The position numbers and the translations under genes were made by a program. The notes below the pieces were generated by a model that saw only the letters and a program-made list of their open reading frames with translations, made no database searches and was not told where the DNA came from. Shown here piece by piece: positions 1 through 9,808 of a stretch of DNA of 64,000 nt. Origin of the DNA: Cynocephalus volans (Eukaryota; Chordata; Mammalia; Dermoptera; Cynocephalidae); NCBI RefSeq assembly GCF_027409185.1, contig NC_084472.1, positions 89,482,427 to 89,546,426 on the forward strand, read 5' to 3'. Numbering within the stretch: position 1 is the stretch's first letter; the number at the start of each line of letters is the position of its first letter.

Positions 1-3000
1 TTGTTTCTTTTGCTGTGCAGAAGCTTTTTAGTTTGATATAATCCCATTTGTTTATTTTTCCTTTGGTTGCCCGTGCTTTTGGGGTCGTATTCATGAAGTC
101 TGTGCCCAGTCCTATTTCCTGAAGTGTTTCCCCTATGTTTTCTTTAAGAAGTTTTATTGTCTCAGGGTGTATATTTAAATCCTTAATCCATTTTGAGTTG
201 ATTTTAGTATATGGTGAGAGGTATGGATCTAGTTTCATTCTCCTGCATAACGATATCCAGTTATCCCAGCACCACTTGCTGAAGAGGCAGTCCCTTCCCC
301 AGTGAATAGGCTTGGTGCCTTTGTCAAAGATCAGATGGCAGTAAGTGTGAGGGTTGATTTCTGGATTCTCTATTCTATTCCATTGGTCAGTGTGTCTGTT
401 TTTATGCCAGTACCATACTGTTTTGGTTATTATAGCTTTGTAGTATAGCTTAAAGTCAGGTAGTGTTATGCCTCCAGCTTTATTTTTTTTGCTGAGCATT
501 GCTTTGGCTATTCGTGGTCTTTTATTGTTCCATATAAATGTCTGAATAGTTTTTTCCATTTCTGAGAAAAATGTCTTTGGAATTTTGATGGGGATTGCAT
601 TGAATTTGTATATCACTTTGGGTAGTATGGACATTTTCACTATGTTGATTCTTCCAATCCAAGAGCATGGGATATCTTTCCATCTTCTTGTATCCTCTCT
701 AATTTCTCTCAGCAGTGGTTTGTAGTTCTCATTATAGAGATTTTTCACCTCCTTGGTTAACTCAATTCCTAAGTATTTTATTTTTTTGGTGGCTATTGTA
801 AATGGGCAGGCTTTCTTGATTTCTCCTTCTGCATGTTCACTATTGGAGAAAAGAAATGCTACTGATTTTTGTGTGTTGATTTTGTATCCTGCTACTGTGC
901 TGAAATCATTTATCAATTCCAACAGTTTTTTTGTAGAGGTTTTAGGCTGTTCGATATATAGGATCATGTCATCTGCAAACAGGGACAGTTTGACTTCATC
1001 TTTTCCAATCTGGATGCCCTTTATTTCCTTCTCTTCTCTGATTGCTCTGGCTAGTACTTCCAACACTATGTTGAATAGGAGTGGTGAGAGTGGGCATCCT
1101 TGTCTAGTGCCTGTTCTTAAAGGAAAAGCTTTCAGCTTTTCCCCATTCAGGATGATATTGGCAGTGGGTTTGGCATATATGGCTTTAATTATGTTGAGAT
1201 ACTTTCCCTCTATACCTAACTTATAGAGGGTCTTTGTCATGAATGAGTGCTGAACTTTATCAAATGCTTTTTCAGCATCTATAGAGATGATCATATGGTC
1301 CTTGTGTTTGAGTTTATTAATATGGTGTATCACATTTATTGATTTGCGTATGTTGAACCAACCTTGCATCCCTGGGATGAATCCCACTTGATCGTGATGA
1401 ATAATTTTTCGTATGTGTTGCTGTATTCTGTTTGCTAGTATTTTAGTGAGGATTTTTGCATCTATATTCATCAAGGATATCGGCCTGTAGTTTTCTTTTT
1501 TGGTTATATCTTTACCTGGTTTTGGTATCAGGATGATGTTTGCTTCATAGAATGAGTTTGGGAGATTTGCGTCCGTTTCAATCTTTTGGAATAGTTTGTA
1601 AAGAATCGGTGTCAATTCCTCTTTGAATGTTTGGTAAAATTCTGCTGTGAATCCATCTGGTCCTGGGCTTTTCTTTGTTGGGAGCCTTCTGATAACAGCT
1701 TCAATCTCCTTTATTGTTATTGGTCTGTTCAGATTTTCTACGTCTTCACGGTTCAGTTTTGGGAGTTTGTGTGTGTCCAGAAATTTATCCATTTCCTCCA
1801 GATTTTCAAATTTGTTGGCGTATAGTTGTTTATAGTAGTCTCGAATGATTCCTTGTATTTCAGATGAATCAGTTGTAATATCGCCTTTTTCATTTCTAAT
1901 TTTTGTTATTTGAGTCTTCTCTCTTCTTTTTTTTGTTAGCCATGCTAATGGTTTGTCAATTTTATTTATCTTTTCAAAAAACCAACTTTTTGATTCGTTG
2001 ATCTTTTGAATTGTTTTTTGGTTTTCAAGTTCATTCAGTTCTGCTCTGATCTTAATGATTTCTTTCCGTCTGCTAACTTTAGGATTGGATTGTTCTTGTT
2101 TTTCTAGTTCTTTAAGGTGAAGTGTTAGGTTGTTCACTTGCCATCTTTCCATTCTTCTGAAGTGAGCATTTAATGCAATAAATTTTCCCCTCAATACTGC
2201 CTTTGCAGTATCCCACAGGTTTTGGTATGATGTATCATTGTTTTCATTAGTTTCAATAAACTTTTTGATTTCCTGCTTGATTTCTTCTTGGACCCATATG
2301 TCATTAAGTAGAATGCTGTTTAATTTCCATGTGTTTGTATAGTTTCCAGAGTTTTGTTTGTTATTAATTTCTAGTTTTAATCCATTGTGGTCTGAGAAGA
2401 TACATGGGATAATTCCAATTTTTTTGAATTTATTGAGACTTGATTTGTGACCTAATATGTGATCTATCTTGGAGAATGATCCATGTGCTGATGAGAAGAA
2501 TGAATATTCTGAGGTTGTTGGGTGGAATGTTCTGTAGATATCTGCCAATTCCAATTGGTCTAGAGTCTTGTTTAGATCTTGTGTTTCTCTACTGATTCTT
2601 TGCCTAGATGATCTGTCTAATATTGACAGTGGAGTGTTCAGGTCCCCTGCTATTATGGTATTAGTGTCTATTTCCTTCTTTAGGTCTAATAGAGTTTGTT
2701 TTATAAATCTGGCTGCTCCAACATTGGGTGCGTACATATTTATGATTGTTATGTCTTCTTGATGGATCAGTCCTTTTATCATTAAGTAGTGTCCCTCATT
2801 GTCTCTTTTTATGGTTTTTAGTTTAAAGTCTATTTTGTCAGATATAAGAATAGCCACTCCAGCTCGTTTTTCTTTTCTGTTTGCTTGGTAAATCTTTTTC
2901 CATCCTTTTACTCTTAGTCTGTGTGAATCTTTATGGGTGAGGTGGGTCTCTTGTAGGCAGCATATAGTTGGGTCCTGCTTTTTGATCCAGTCAGCCAGTC

Positions 3001-3076
3001 TGTGTCTTTTAATTGGGGAATTTAAGCCTTTAACATTAAGAGTTGTTATTGAAAGGTGTTGATTTATTCTTAGCAT
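1..3076 (-). CDS. ORF2: L1 ORF2p, endonuclease and reverse transcriptase (3' part outside window)
   Basis: ORF2p nicks genomic DNA and reverse-transcribes L1 RNA from the nick. I read the frame codon by codon from the ATG at 3076 (an in-frame stop lies at 3098-3100) to the edge: at least 1,025 codons without a stop, of about 1,275 usual for the family. Endonuclease residues fall at the human numbering: N14, E43 (in QETHL), D145 and N147 (GDLNTP), D205 (SKIDHI), D229-H230 (SDHN). The reverse-transcriptase FADD box is residues 700-703 (968-979). The visible end is in the region SFCTAKET. The C-terminal Cys/His segment is outside the window. The frame shows no internal length change relative to the human protein up to the FADD box. 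Activity is not shown; the remaining 250 or so codons must also be intact. Confidence 0.95.
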   Translation of the reverse strand, partial: MLRINQHLSITTLNVKGLNSPIKRHRLADWIKKQDPTICCLQETHLTHKDSHRLRVKGWKKIYQANRKEKRAGVAILISDKIDFKLKTIKRDNEGHYLMIKGLIHQEDITIINMYAPNVGAARFIKQTLLDLKKEIDTNTIIAGDLNTPLSILDRSSRQRISRETQDLNKTLDQLELADIYRTFHPTTSEYSFFSSAHGSFSKIDHILGHKSSLNKFKKIGIIPCIFSDHNGLKLEINNKQNSGNYTNTWKLNSILLNDIWVQEEIKQEIKKFIETNENNDTSYQNLWDTAKAVLRGKFIALNAHFRRMERWQVNNLTLHLKELEKQEQSNPKVSRRKEIIKIRAELNELENQKTIQKINESKSWFFEKINKIDKPLAWLTKKRREKTQITKIRNEKGDITTDSSEIQGIIRDYYKQLYANKFENLEEMDKFLDTHKLPKLNREDVENLNRPITIKEIEAVIRRLPTKKSPGPDGFTAEFYQTFKEELTPILYKLFQKIETDANLPNSFYEANIILIPKPGKDITKKENYRPISLMNIDAKILTKILANRIQQHIRKIIHHDQVGFIPGMQGWFNIRKSINVIHHINKLKHKDHMIISIDAEKAFDKVQHSFMTKTLYKLGIEGKYLNIIKAIYAKPTANIILNGEKLKAFPLRTGTRQGCPLSPLLFNIVLEVLARAIREEKEIKGIQIGKDEVKLSLFADDMILYIEQPKTSTKKLLELINDFSTVAGYKINTQKSVAFLFSNSEHAEGEIKKACPFTIATKKIKYLGIELTKEVKNLYNENYKPLLREIREDTRRWKDIPCSWIGRINIVKMSILPKVIYKFNAIPIKIPKTFFSEMEKTIQTFIWNNKRPRIAKAMLSKKNKAGGITLPDFKLYYKAIITKTVWYWHKNRHTDQWNRIENPEINPHTYCHLIFDKGTKPIHWGRDCLFSKWCWDNWISLCRRMKLDPYLSPYTKINSKWIKDLNIHPETIKLLKENIGETLQEIGLGTDFMNTTPKARATKGKINKWDYIKLKSFCTAKET

Positions 3077-3263
3077 TTTATTGGTTGTTTGGTTGTCTTA
3101 GGTGTCTTTTGTTCCTTGCTTTCTGATTTACTGTTTGGTTTCTTTGTTTGTTGGTTCCTTAGGTTGTAGATAGTGTTTTTGTTAGCTTGTTTTCTCTTCA
3201 TGAATGCCATTTTTATTGTACTAGCGGGTTTAGATTTTTCTTAGGTTTTTATGGCAGTGGTAG
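3077..3263 (-). other. L1 inter-ORF spacer, 187 nt
   Basis: Sequence between the ORF1 stop (3264-3266) and the first ORF2 ATG (3076), A-rich on the coding strand. It is about three times the length known for human L1 (63 nt). ORF2 is thought to be translated by reinitiation in primate L1, so the spacer length may matter for that step. An in-frame stop at 3098-3100 rules out ORF2 starting further upstream. Confidence 0.8.
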
Positions 3264-4262
3264 TTATTTTTCAGGAACCAAACCCAGTACTCCCTTGAGG
3301 ATTTCTTGTAAGGGTGGTCTTGTGGTAGTGAACTCCCGCAGTTTTTGTTTGTCTGAGAAATATACTATTTGCCCCTCATTTCGGAAGGATAGCCTTGCAG
3401 GGTAGAGTATTCTTGGCTGGCAATCTTTGTCTTTTAGTATTTTGAAAATATCATCCCATTCCTTTCTAGCTTTTAGGGTTTGTGATGAAAAGTCTGATGT
3501 TAACCTGATTGGGGCTCCCTTATAGGTGATTTGACGCTTCTCTCTTGCAGCTTTTAAGATTCTCTCTTTGTCTCTGAGTTTTGCCAATTTGACTATGACA
3601 TGTCTTGGAGAAGGCCTTTTTGGGTTGAATACGTTTGGAGATCGTTGAGCTTCCTGGATCTGAAGATCTGTGATTTTTCCTATACCTGGGAAGTTTTCTG
3701 CCACTATTTTGTTGAATATGTTTTCAATGGAATCTCCATTTTCCTCCCCTTCTGGAATACCCATGACTCGGATATTTGAGCGCTTGAGGTTGTCTGATAT
3801 CTCTCTCAGATTTTCTTCCATGTCCTTGATTCTTTTTTCTTTCTTTTTGTCTGCTTGTGTTATTTCAAACAGCCCATCTTCAAGTTCAGAGGTTCTCTCT
3901 TCAACTTCGACAAGCCTGCTGGTTAAACTCTCCGTTGTGTTTTTTATTTCGCTGAATAACTTCTTCAGTTCAGCAAGTTCTGCTACATTTTTTTTCAGGA
4001 CATTGATTTCCTTGTATATTTCCTCTTTCAGATCCTGTATACTTTTCCTCATTTCATCATGATGTCTAGCTGAGTTTTCTTGTATCTCATTCAGTTTCCT
4101 TAGAATTATCACTCGAAATTCCTTATCAGTTATTTCAAGGGCTTCTTGTTCTATAGGATCTAGAGTATGAGATTTATTAACTTTTGGTGGTGTACTTTCT
4201 TGATTTTTTGTATTTCTGGTGTCTTTTTTTTGGTGTTTATTCATTGTGGCAGGGGGTTTCAC
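3264..4262 (-). CDS. ORF1: L1 ORF1p, RNA-binding chaperone, 332 aa, intact
   Basis: ORF1p trimerises and coats L1 RNA in the cytoplasmic ribonucleoprotein. The product is 332 aa, close to the human 338 aa. Residues 1-50 form a charged, low-complexity head. About 50-160 is a heptad-rich coiled coil full of E, K and L. About 161-247 is the RRM-like domain (RSNIRVMGIPEGEENGDSIE, then RPSPRHVIVKL). About 248-323 is the C-terminal nucleic-acid-binding domain (ITYKGAPIRLTSDFSS, ILYPARLSF, KLREFTTTRPPLQEIL). A basic AREKRQITYKG stretch sits at the RRM/CTD border. The start is the first Met (MKPPATMNKHQ); Met7 is an alternative. The stop is TAA. There is no frameshift or premature stop, so this copy has been under little decay. 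Confidence 0.97.
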   Translation of the reverse strand: MKPPATMNKHQKKDTRNTKNQESTPPKVNKSHTLDPIEQEALEITDKEFRVIILRKLNEIQENSARHHDEMRKSIQDLKEEIYKEINVLKKNVAELAELKKLFSEIKNTTESLTSRLVEVEERTSELEDGLFEITQADKKKEKRIKDMEENLREISDNLKRSNIRVMGIPEGEENGDSIENIFNKIVAENFPGIGKITDLQIQEAQRSPNVFNPKRPSPRHVIVKLAKLRDKERILKAAREKRQITYKGAPIRLTSDFSSQTLKARKEWDDIFKILKDKDCQPRILYPARLSFRNEGQIVYFSDKQKLREFTTTRPPLQEILKGVLGLVPEK

Positions 4263-5333
4263 AGTCCACCGGTTTAAGACTAATGACTAACTAGGATGTT
4301 GCTGTGGTTGCCAATTTGGTATGGCTCCCGCCGTGACTGCTCAGTTGGCCTCTAGTGTCTTGTGTGTGTGGTTGCCTCGGGTCTTGGGCTTCTCCGGGGA
4401 TCCACCTTTCTGGTCAGCTTGTACTCTGCTGGGCTGGTGGATCACGTACCACAGGGTGTGTGATCTCTGTTGAGCTTTCACTTTCTGTACAGGACTTCTC
4501 CCCGTTCAGTGTGCTCTGGCCCAGGCTGTTAGATCGTGCAGTGGCGACCCCACCGGGTGTGTGGTTTCTGTCGAGTCTCCGCCTCCCTGGCCGCACGTCT
4601 CCCCCCTCTGTGCACACTGTGCTGGGCTGGGGCGTGTCTTCTGCACCCCTCGTCTATCAGCTGGGCCTTCAAGACCCTGCTCAGCACCGCCTCGCCCAGG
4701 AAGTCTACCAGGTTTCTGCTAGGCACAGACGACCAGTCTCTCTGGGTGCCTTTGTAGCACTGTGTAGATCTTTCTCGGGTCTTGTTCACCTTTGTATCCC
4801 CCCGGTATAAACCGAGTCTAGTGCCCGCCTGCAGCCTGCTCTCTGGCAGGTTCAAGCAGACCTGGGAACTCTCCTACCACACTATTCCCAACCAGAAATT
4901 CGTTAGGCTTTTTTCCAAACTGGTGGTCGCAGAGATGGTATCTGCCTCCCAGTAACAGGAAGTTTACCGGGGCCGGAGTCCAGGGTGTGGTGGAGTGACA
5001 GTCGGCCCGCCCGTACTTCCTAGCCCTCCCAAAACTGGTCGGGACGCCCCACACCCCCAGCCCTGCCAGAGAACCGTGGAGGGAGTGGGAGAGGAGGTCG
5101 GCCCGCAGGGTCCGGAAAGCCCCGCGCCAGGCCAAGCAAATGGGCTCAGTGATGGCCGAGCAGGGCGGAGCTGCCCGCACCTGGGAAAATGGAGGCAGCA
5201 CCGGGGCAATGAGTGGCCTGGTGGTGCAGGCGGGGAGCCGCGTGGGCATCCACCCCCCGAACAGAGCTTTGCCAGGGATCACTCACAGTGCTGTGCCAGG
5301 TCGGGCGCTCGCTCTGTCTCTGGTTTGTTGCCT

Positions 5334-5371
5334 TCCGTGTTCTCGGCGCTGCTCCGTGTTCTCGGCGCTGC
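5334..5371 (-). repeat. 19-bp perfect tandem repeat in the L1 5' UTR
   Basis: The plus-strand unit TCCGTGTTCTCGGCGCTGC occurs twice in direct succession (5334-5352 and 5353-5371). It is GC-rich and inside the promoter region. It may be a small monomer-type duplication; the function is unknown. Confidence 0.85.
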
Positions 5372-5780
5372 CGCCTCGGGCTGTTCAGTCGCGGCGCCGC
5401 TCGGGCGCTCCCAGGAGTCTTCTTTAATGCCGGTCTGAAACCTCGAATCCTGGATAGGGCAGCTGGCCGCCTTCAGTGCGGCCCCAGCCTCCGGGATCCT
5501 GGCTGCATCCACAGCAGCCCTGGCGCCGTGTTCCCTGTTTCAAGACTCGCTTTTGCAGCTAAGAATCAGTTCTTTTCCTGCTCCACACTTCAAAGCTGTT
5601 GCCTGTAAATGAGGCAGCCTCTCCTGCCGGGGGCAAAGTGGCGTTGAGCCCCCACGGCCGGCCAGCAGCAGCAGTCCTCCCTTAAGAGATGGCCAGAGGA
5701 AGGTCCACAAGTTTCCCGGCTGCCTGAGGCCCAGTGGCCACCTTTTCCACCTCAGCTACTCCGCGCCAGCCGCCGCAGCC

Positions 5781-5792
5781 GCCGCCATCTTG
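5781..5792 (-). promoter_or_regulatory. YY1-type site at the L1 5' end
   Basis: On the minus strand the bases read CAAGATGGCGGC. In human L1 a YY1 site of this form close to the first base directs the correct transcription start. Here it lies within about 10-20 nt of the 5' border of the element. Confidence 0.85.
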
Positions 5793-5800
5793 AAACCTCC

Positions 5801-6480
5801 CCATGCATTAAGTTCTAACATAGCTGCTCTTGTGTTAAAAATTTGTTATGCTCTATCATTTATAGGACTAATTAGATTACTTGTTTCTTCTTGGGAGAGC
5901 TTTAACAGTTTCTATCCTTTAAAAAAAATTATCCTTTCATCATGTTATAAAATTTATTGCCATAAAGGTGCTTGTAATCGTTCCTTATTATCCTTTTAAT
6001 GTCTGTAGGTTGTATATAATGTCCCATCTTTCATTCCTGATTTTGGTAATTTATGTCTTCTCTCTTTGTTCTTGGTCAGTTAGGATAGAAGTTTGTAAAA
6101 TGTACTTATTTCTTCAAAGAACCAACTTTTGGTTGAATTGATTTTCTCACTTTTTACCTGTTTCTGTTTTATCAATTTCTGCTCTTTTTTCCCCCCTTCT
6201 GTTGGCTTTAGTTTAATTTACTCTTCTTTTCCTAGTTTATTTAAATGGAAGCTTGGATCATTGATTTAAGACTTTTCTTCTTTTCTAATATAAGCATTTA
6301 ATGCTGTAAATTTCCCTCTAAGGACTGCTTTGGGGCATTCCGTTAATTTTGTGTTTTCATTTTCATTTAATTCAGATTATTTTCTAATGTACCGTATGAC
6401 TTCCTCTTTGGCCCATGCATTACTTAGATATATATTATTTAATTTATAAATATTTTTCTTTGAGCCATCATATTTGCTAC
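5801..6480 (-). mobile_element. Old decayed L1 fragment (ORF2 region), host of the young L1
   Basis: The plus strand carries degenerate antisense ORF2 patterns such as AACCAACTTTTGGTTGAATTG and a stretch with TTATGTCTTCTCTCT, in the same order as the young L1 at about 1860-2350 but with many mutations and no open frame. The match fades near 6480. The young L1 at 1-5800 was inserted into or next to this copy. Confidence 0.75.
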
Positions 6481-7080
6481 AGAAGTTTAGCTTACCCTGA
6501 CTGATACACTCACTGTTTATCTTTACCAAATTGTCACTTAGGATGTGGGATTAAATCTTCTAGTATTTTAAAAGCTTGTGTGTGATATGTTCTAATATTT
6601 TAGATTTAGTGAAATTTATTTACATAATCTTCACATACAATATCTTATCTGAGCACAAAATTTTGAGTCTTGCTTTATTATTATAGGTCTGTCTAGCTTT
6701 TATTCTTTCATAAGTAAACCTTATATTTTTCATTCTGAATTAGTGCTCTCAGGATTTTTTTAATCCTTAAAATTTACAAGCATATGTGAATGTAGAGTTT
6801 TTTATCACTAATTTTTCATAAAAAAAACTGCCTGGACTTTGGATCTGTAGCATTATGTCTTTTTCAAACCATCTACCAAATCCTCAATTTTTACTTCTCT
6901 TCTACTAATTTTGGGATCTTTAGGAATGGTTTTTCTTTGCTCTCATAATTTAATCTCTTTGTACTTTTCCCCTATATTTTTGGAGAGCTTCTCAAGATTA
7001 TACTCTATGTAATTGACTGAATTTCTTCAGTGTGGATTCTTCTTTTTACATAATCTACTTTTCCTCTTTTTAATTTACTT
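6481..7080. other. AT-rich stretch, nothing assigned
   Basis: No open frame, RNA gene or recognisable repeat core. The base composition is like the surrounding old L1 DNA, so it could be further decayed L1 that I cannot align by eye. Confidence 0.4.
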
Positions 7081-7550
7081 TTTAATTAAGTGTAACTTAT
7101 ATGCAGCAAAGGACATATATACAGCAACTGCAACACATATCAAGATATGACATTTCTAGCACCAAAAGCCTCACCCAAGCCTTCCCTATCAATATCCTGA
7201 AAAATATCACTCTTCTTACCTCTATCACCTTAGATTAGTTTTGCCTTCCTCAAACTTTAGGGAATCAAATAACATATACTCTTGTAGGTGTTGCTTCTCC
7301 ATAAAACATGATACTTGCAAAATTCTAAGTAGTTACATGTAGCTGTAACTATATGAAAATTCATTAGTTTTCATTGAGGTGTAACATGCCATTGTATCAA
7401 TATATCACAAAACATTTATTCATTTTACTAGTCATGGGTATTTGGGTTCTTTCTAGTTTTTATTTTTAGTAAAGCTATGAATATTCTTCTATTCTTGGTA
7501 AATATAAACACTCATTCCTATTGAGTAAATACCCAATAATGAAATTGCTG
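7080..7550 (-). mobile_element. Old L1 fragment, 3' UTR and ORF2 end, decayed
   Basis: The order on the plus strand is that of an old L1 read backwards: a 3'-UTR-like block (GTGTAACTTATATGCAGC, then CTTCCCTATCAATATCCTG), then TTTATTCATTTTACTAG, GGGTATTTGGGTTCTTTC and ATACCCAATAATGAAATTGC, which are antisense relics of the end of ORF2. It ends close to the left TA of the inverted-repeat structure. Confidence 0.65.
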
Positions 7551-7556
7551 ACAGTA

Positions 7557-7717
7557 CAGACTGTTACTGAGAGTTGACTCTTACTATTTTATGTATTTAT
7601 TTATTATTTATATGTGGTACCAATTATTTTCTTAATCAATATAATAATCTAATGAATCCAAATAAACCATTATACTAGTATAAAGATCTCTCAATGATAT
7701 AAATACTATTAGTATAG
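7557..7717 (+). repeat. Left arm of the 160-bp inverted repeat
   Basis: AT-rich. It shares blocks such as TACATAAAATAGTAA, ATTATTATATTGATT, GTATTTATATCATTGA and AGTATAATG with the right arm when one arm is reverse-complemented. The blocks keep the same order and spacing, with small gaps only. Confidence 0.8.
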
Positions 7718-9644
7718 CAGGTAGTACATAACTAGTGCAACTTTAAATCTCATTGCTGTTGTTCTTGTTTTCAATTTTACTTACATCCTTATTAAATTTC
7801 AACCAGTTTTTATGTAGACCCACAGTTCTATTTCAGAGGTTAATGCATGTGTAGATGACCAAAGTTCATGCAAATTATTTTCATATGCATGTATTAAGTG
7901 GAAAAATTCTCTCAGATTTTTAACAAATGGTGGTTTGTTATGCTTTGTTTCTATGGTTACAATCATTTTTCATCTTCCTGAGAACTTTTATTAGTATTAT
8001 AATAGAACCTTGGGAGATGGCTAACTGAACTGCCTGACACCAGAAGTCAAATTTCTGTCTTCCTCTGCCTGTCCTTTAAATGTTTTTGCTTCCTCGTATT
8101 TCTTCCCTTGACTCTCTGCTCTTCCTACTCTTCACTCTTCCCCGAAGAATCTCAACCACTCCCTTGGATTTTGCTTAGTGCCGATGAACCCCTACTCGAT
8201 AGCTCCAACCCTGTTTTTCTTGCATGTATATCCACCTGCCTTCAGAACATCTATCTCTACATTTCTACAGGTTTGCCTGACTTGTCCAACCTACCTCACC
8301 AACATTATCTTCACCCCTTTGTTCCTCTGTGATTGATCCCATTCATGAAAACCAGTTCTTAAGGCCATTAATCCAAGAAATGTTCCAAGCTTCTTCCTTC
8401 ACAATTCACACCCACTAAGTTCCATTAATTCCACCTTCGTAAATAGCTCTTGATACTCTCCCTCCCTTGTCATGTTCCCACTATCATTACCTTGGCTCAG
8501 AACCTTGCCTACACTACTGCACTAGCCCATTTATGACTCTCTGCATTACACTGTCTCAAATCCTCAACAACATCCCTGTCCAGGTGTGTCCCTAACCTGT
8601 CTGCCTCTTTAACTACCTCTTCCACTCGTTTCTGCCCCATTTCCTCTGTCCCAGGTGCACTAAACTACTAGCATTTCTTTGGACAAATTATATTGCTCTA
8701 TAATTCCATGTAATTGTACCTGCTGCCCACTCTGTCCTGAATGTCTCCTTCTGCTGTCCCCCTCTCCCTAGTCAACCATCCTGTTATCATCAGATAAATT
8801 CATATTCCTTCATGGCTTCCCAGGGGATTGAGTTTCCTTATTCTGTACTCCCATCAAATTGTATTTGATTTATATATTCATGTGTGTTTTATCATTGTTA
8901 AGCCTGTAGGATCTCAATGTTTCAGTCAATGGCTGAATTCCAGTGGCTGGGATTTTAGTTATAAACAGTGCTTCACATTATGTTCAGGTTTGTAAAACTA
9001 GTAAATGTACATTAATCACTGTATAAGTTGTTTCATTAATCCTTTGCAAAAATAAGATAATCAATCATAGCATCCATCTCAAAAAACAAAAGCTGTTCTT
9101 GGTTTTATCACTTTTTGGAAAACAAAGATAGGAGAAGAAAATGTATTTGGTGTCACCATCTACACCTTAAAAATATTAGTCATGCATTTCACAAGCTAAT
9201 ACAATATCTTACAAAAACACGTTTCTTAACTCCAAACAATTCTCTTAAATTTGGATGTTGAAGATTATATTGCACACATAAATGTCTCAATAAATTTGGA
9301 CAAGAAAGCCTTTATTTCTTTACATTGAATAGAAGGATCCCACAAGAGAGAAAGCCTACCACTTAAATACAATATAGTGAAATTAGTCTTCTTGGAACTG
9401 TGTTTTAACCTAATTAATCAGCTCTTGCCAGGGAAAGGAAGGAATAGATTCTGGTGAGGAAATCACTTGGAAATTTGAATCTACAATCAAGGATTATATA
9501 GTTGGAGCCAAAGGATAAGGCTATTCCTCAGATAATTTGGGCAAAATCTAGGAAATTCAGAAAAGAAAGAGCTGGAATTCTTTAAAATTTAGGTCCATTA
9601 TAGAGCATCTGGCTTGTGATTTTTATTTTTTTGGTTATTTAAGC
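7718..9644. other. Interior of the inverted-repeat structure, no gene seen
   Basis: About 8000-8900 is rich in C and T on the plus strand (for example CTTCCTACTCTTCACTCTTCCC); the rest is AT-rich. No coding frame with a recognisable domain is present. The pyrimidine-rich block may be an ancient repeat that I cannot name. Confidence 0.4.
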
Positions 9645-9806
9645 TTTGCCTATTAGTAGTATTTATATCATTGATATTATCTTTATACAAGTATAATGTT
9701 TTTGTGGATTTTTTGGATTATTATATTGATTGAGAAAATAATTAGCACTTCATACTAAATAACTAATAAATACATAAAATAGTAACAGTCAACTCTCAAT
9801 TATCTG
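9645..9806 (-). repeat. Right arm of the 160-bp inverted repeat
   Basis: Reverse-complement partner of 7557-7717. The loop between the arms is about 1.93 kb. Confidence 0.8.
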
Positions 9807-9808
9807 TA

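Larger units (their letters stand above)
1..5800 (-). mobile_element. Young LINE-1 (L1), near full length, 3' end outside the window
   Basis: Read on the minus strand the element runs 5' UTR (about 5800 to 4263), ORF1 (4262-3264), a 187-nt spacer, then ORF2 from 3076 to the window edge. The 5' end has the typical start with a YY1-type site. Both reading frames are uninterrupted as far as visible, which is unusual because most genomic L1s are truncated or decayed. The 3' part of ORF2, the 3' UTR, the poly(A) tail and the downstream target duplication lie beyond base 1. The ORF2 part closely matches the plus-strand insertion at 20218-21628, so both belong to one recent subfamily. Upstream of 5801 the flank is an older, decayed L1 on the same strand, so this copy is nested. 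L1 is an autonomous non-LTR retrotransposon. Confidence 0.96.
4263..5800 (-). promoter_or_regulatory. L1 5' UTR with internal promoter, CpG-rich
   Basis: About 1.54 kb upstream of ORF1. The half nearest the 5' end (about 4950-5800) is GC- and CpG-rich, unlike the AT-rich surroundings, as expected for an L1 internal RNA polymerase II promoter that methylation can silence. The 5' border is set by the YY1-type motif at 5781-5792 and the change to decayed old-L1 sequence just after 5800. The antisense (plus) strand carries several open frames of 95-151 codons here; see findings. Confidence 0.9.
7557..9806. mobile_element. Candidate DNA transposon with long terminal inverted repeats and TA flanks
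   Basis: The left end (7557 to about 7717) and the right end (about 9645-9806) are reverse complements of each other at about 80 percent over roughly 160 bp by eye. The element begins CAGACTG and ends TTATCTG, and each end is next to a TA dinucleotide (7555-7556 and 9807-9808), as for Tc1/mariner-type elements that target TA. The 1.9 kb interior has no transposase frame; its longest open frame is 74 codons and unremarkable. It could instead be two separate copies of one repeat lying in opposite directions. The family is not recognised. Confidence 0.5.

Noticed and set aside
4355..4810. 151-codon plus-strand open frame
   Set aside because: It lies in the antisense of the L1 5' UTR and ORF1 leader, is GC-rich and lacks a recognisable domain; kept only as a speculative ORF0-like observation.
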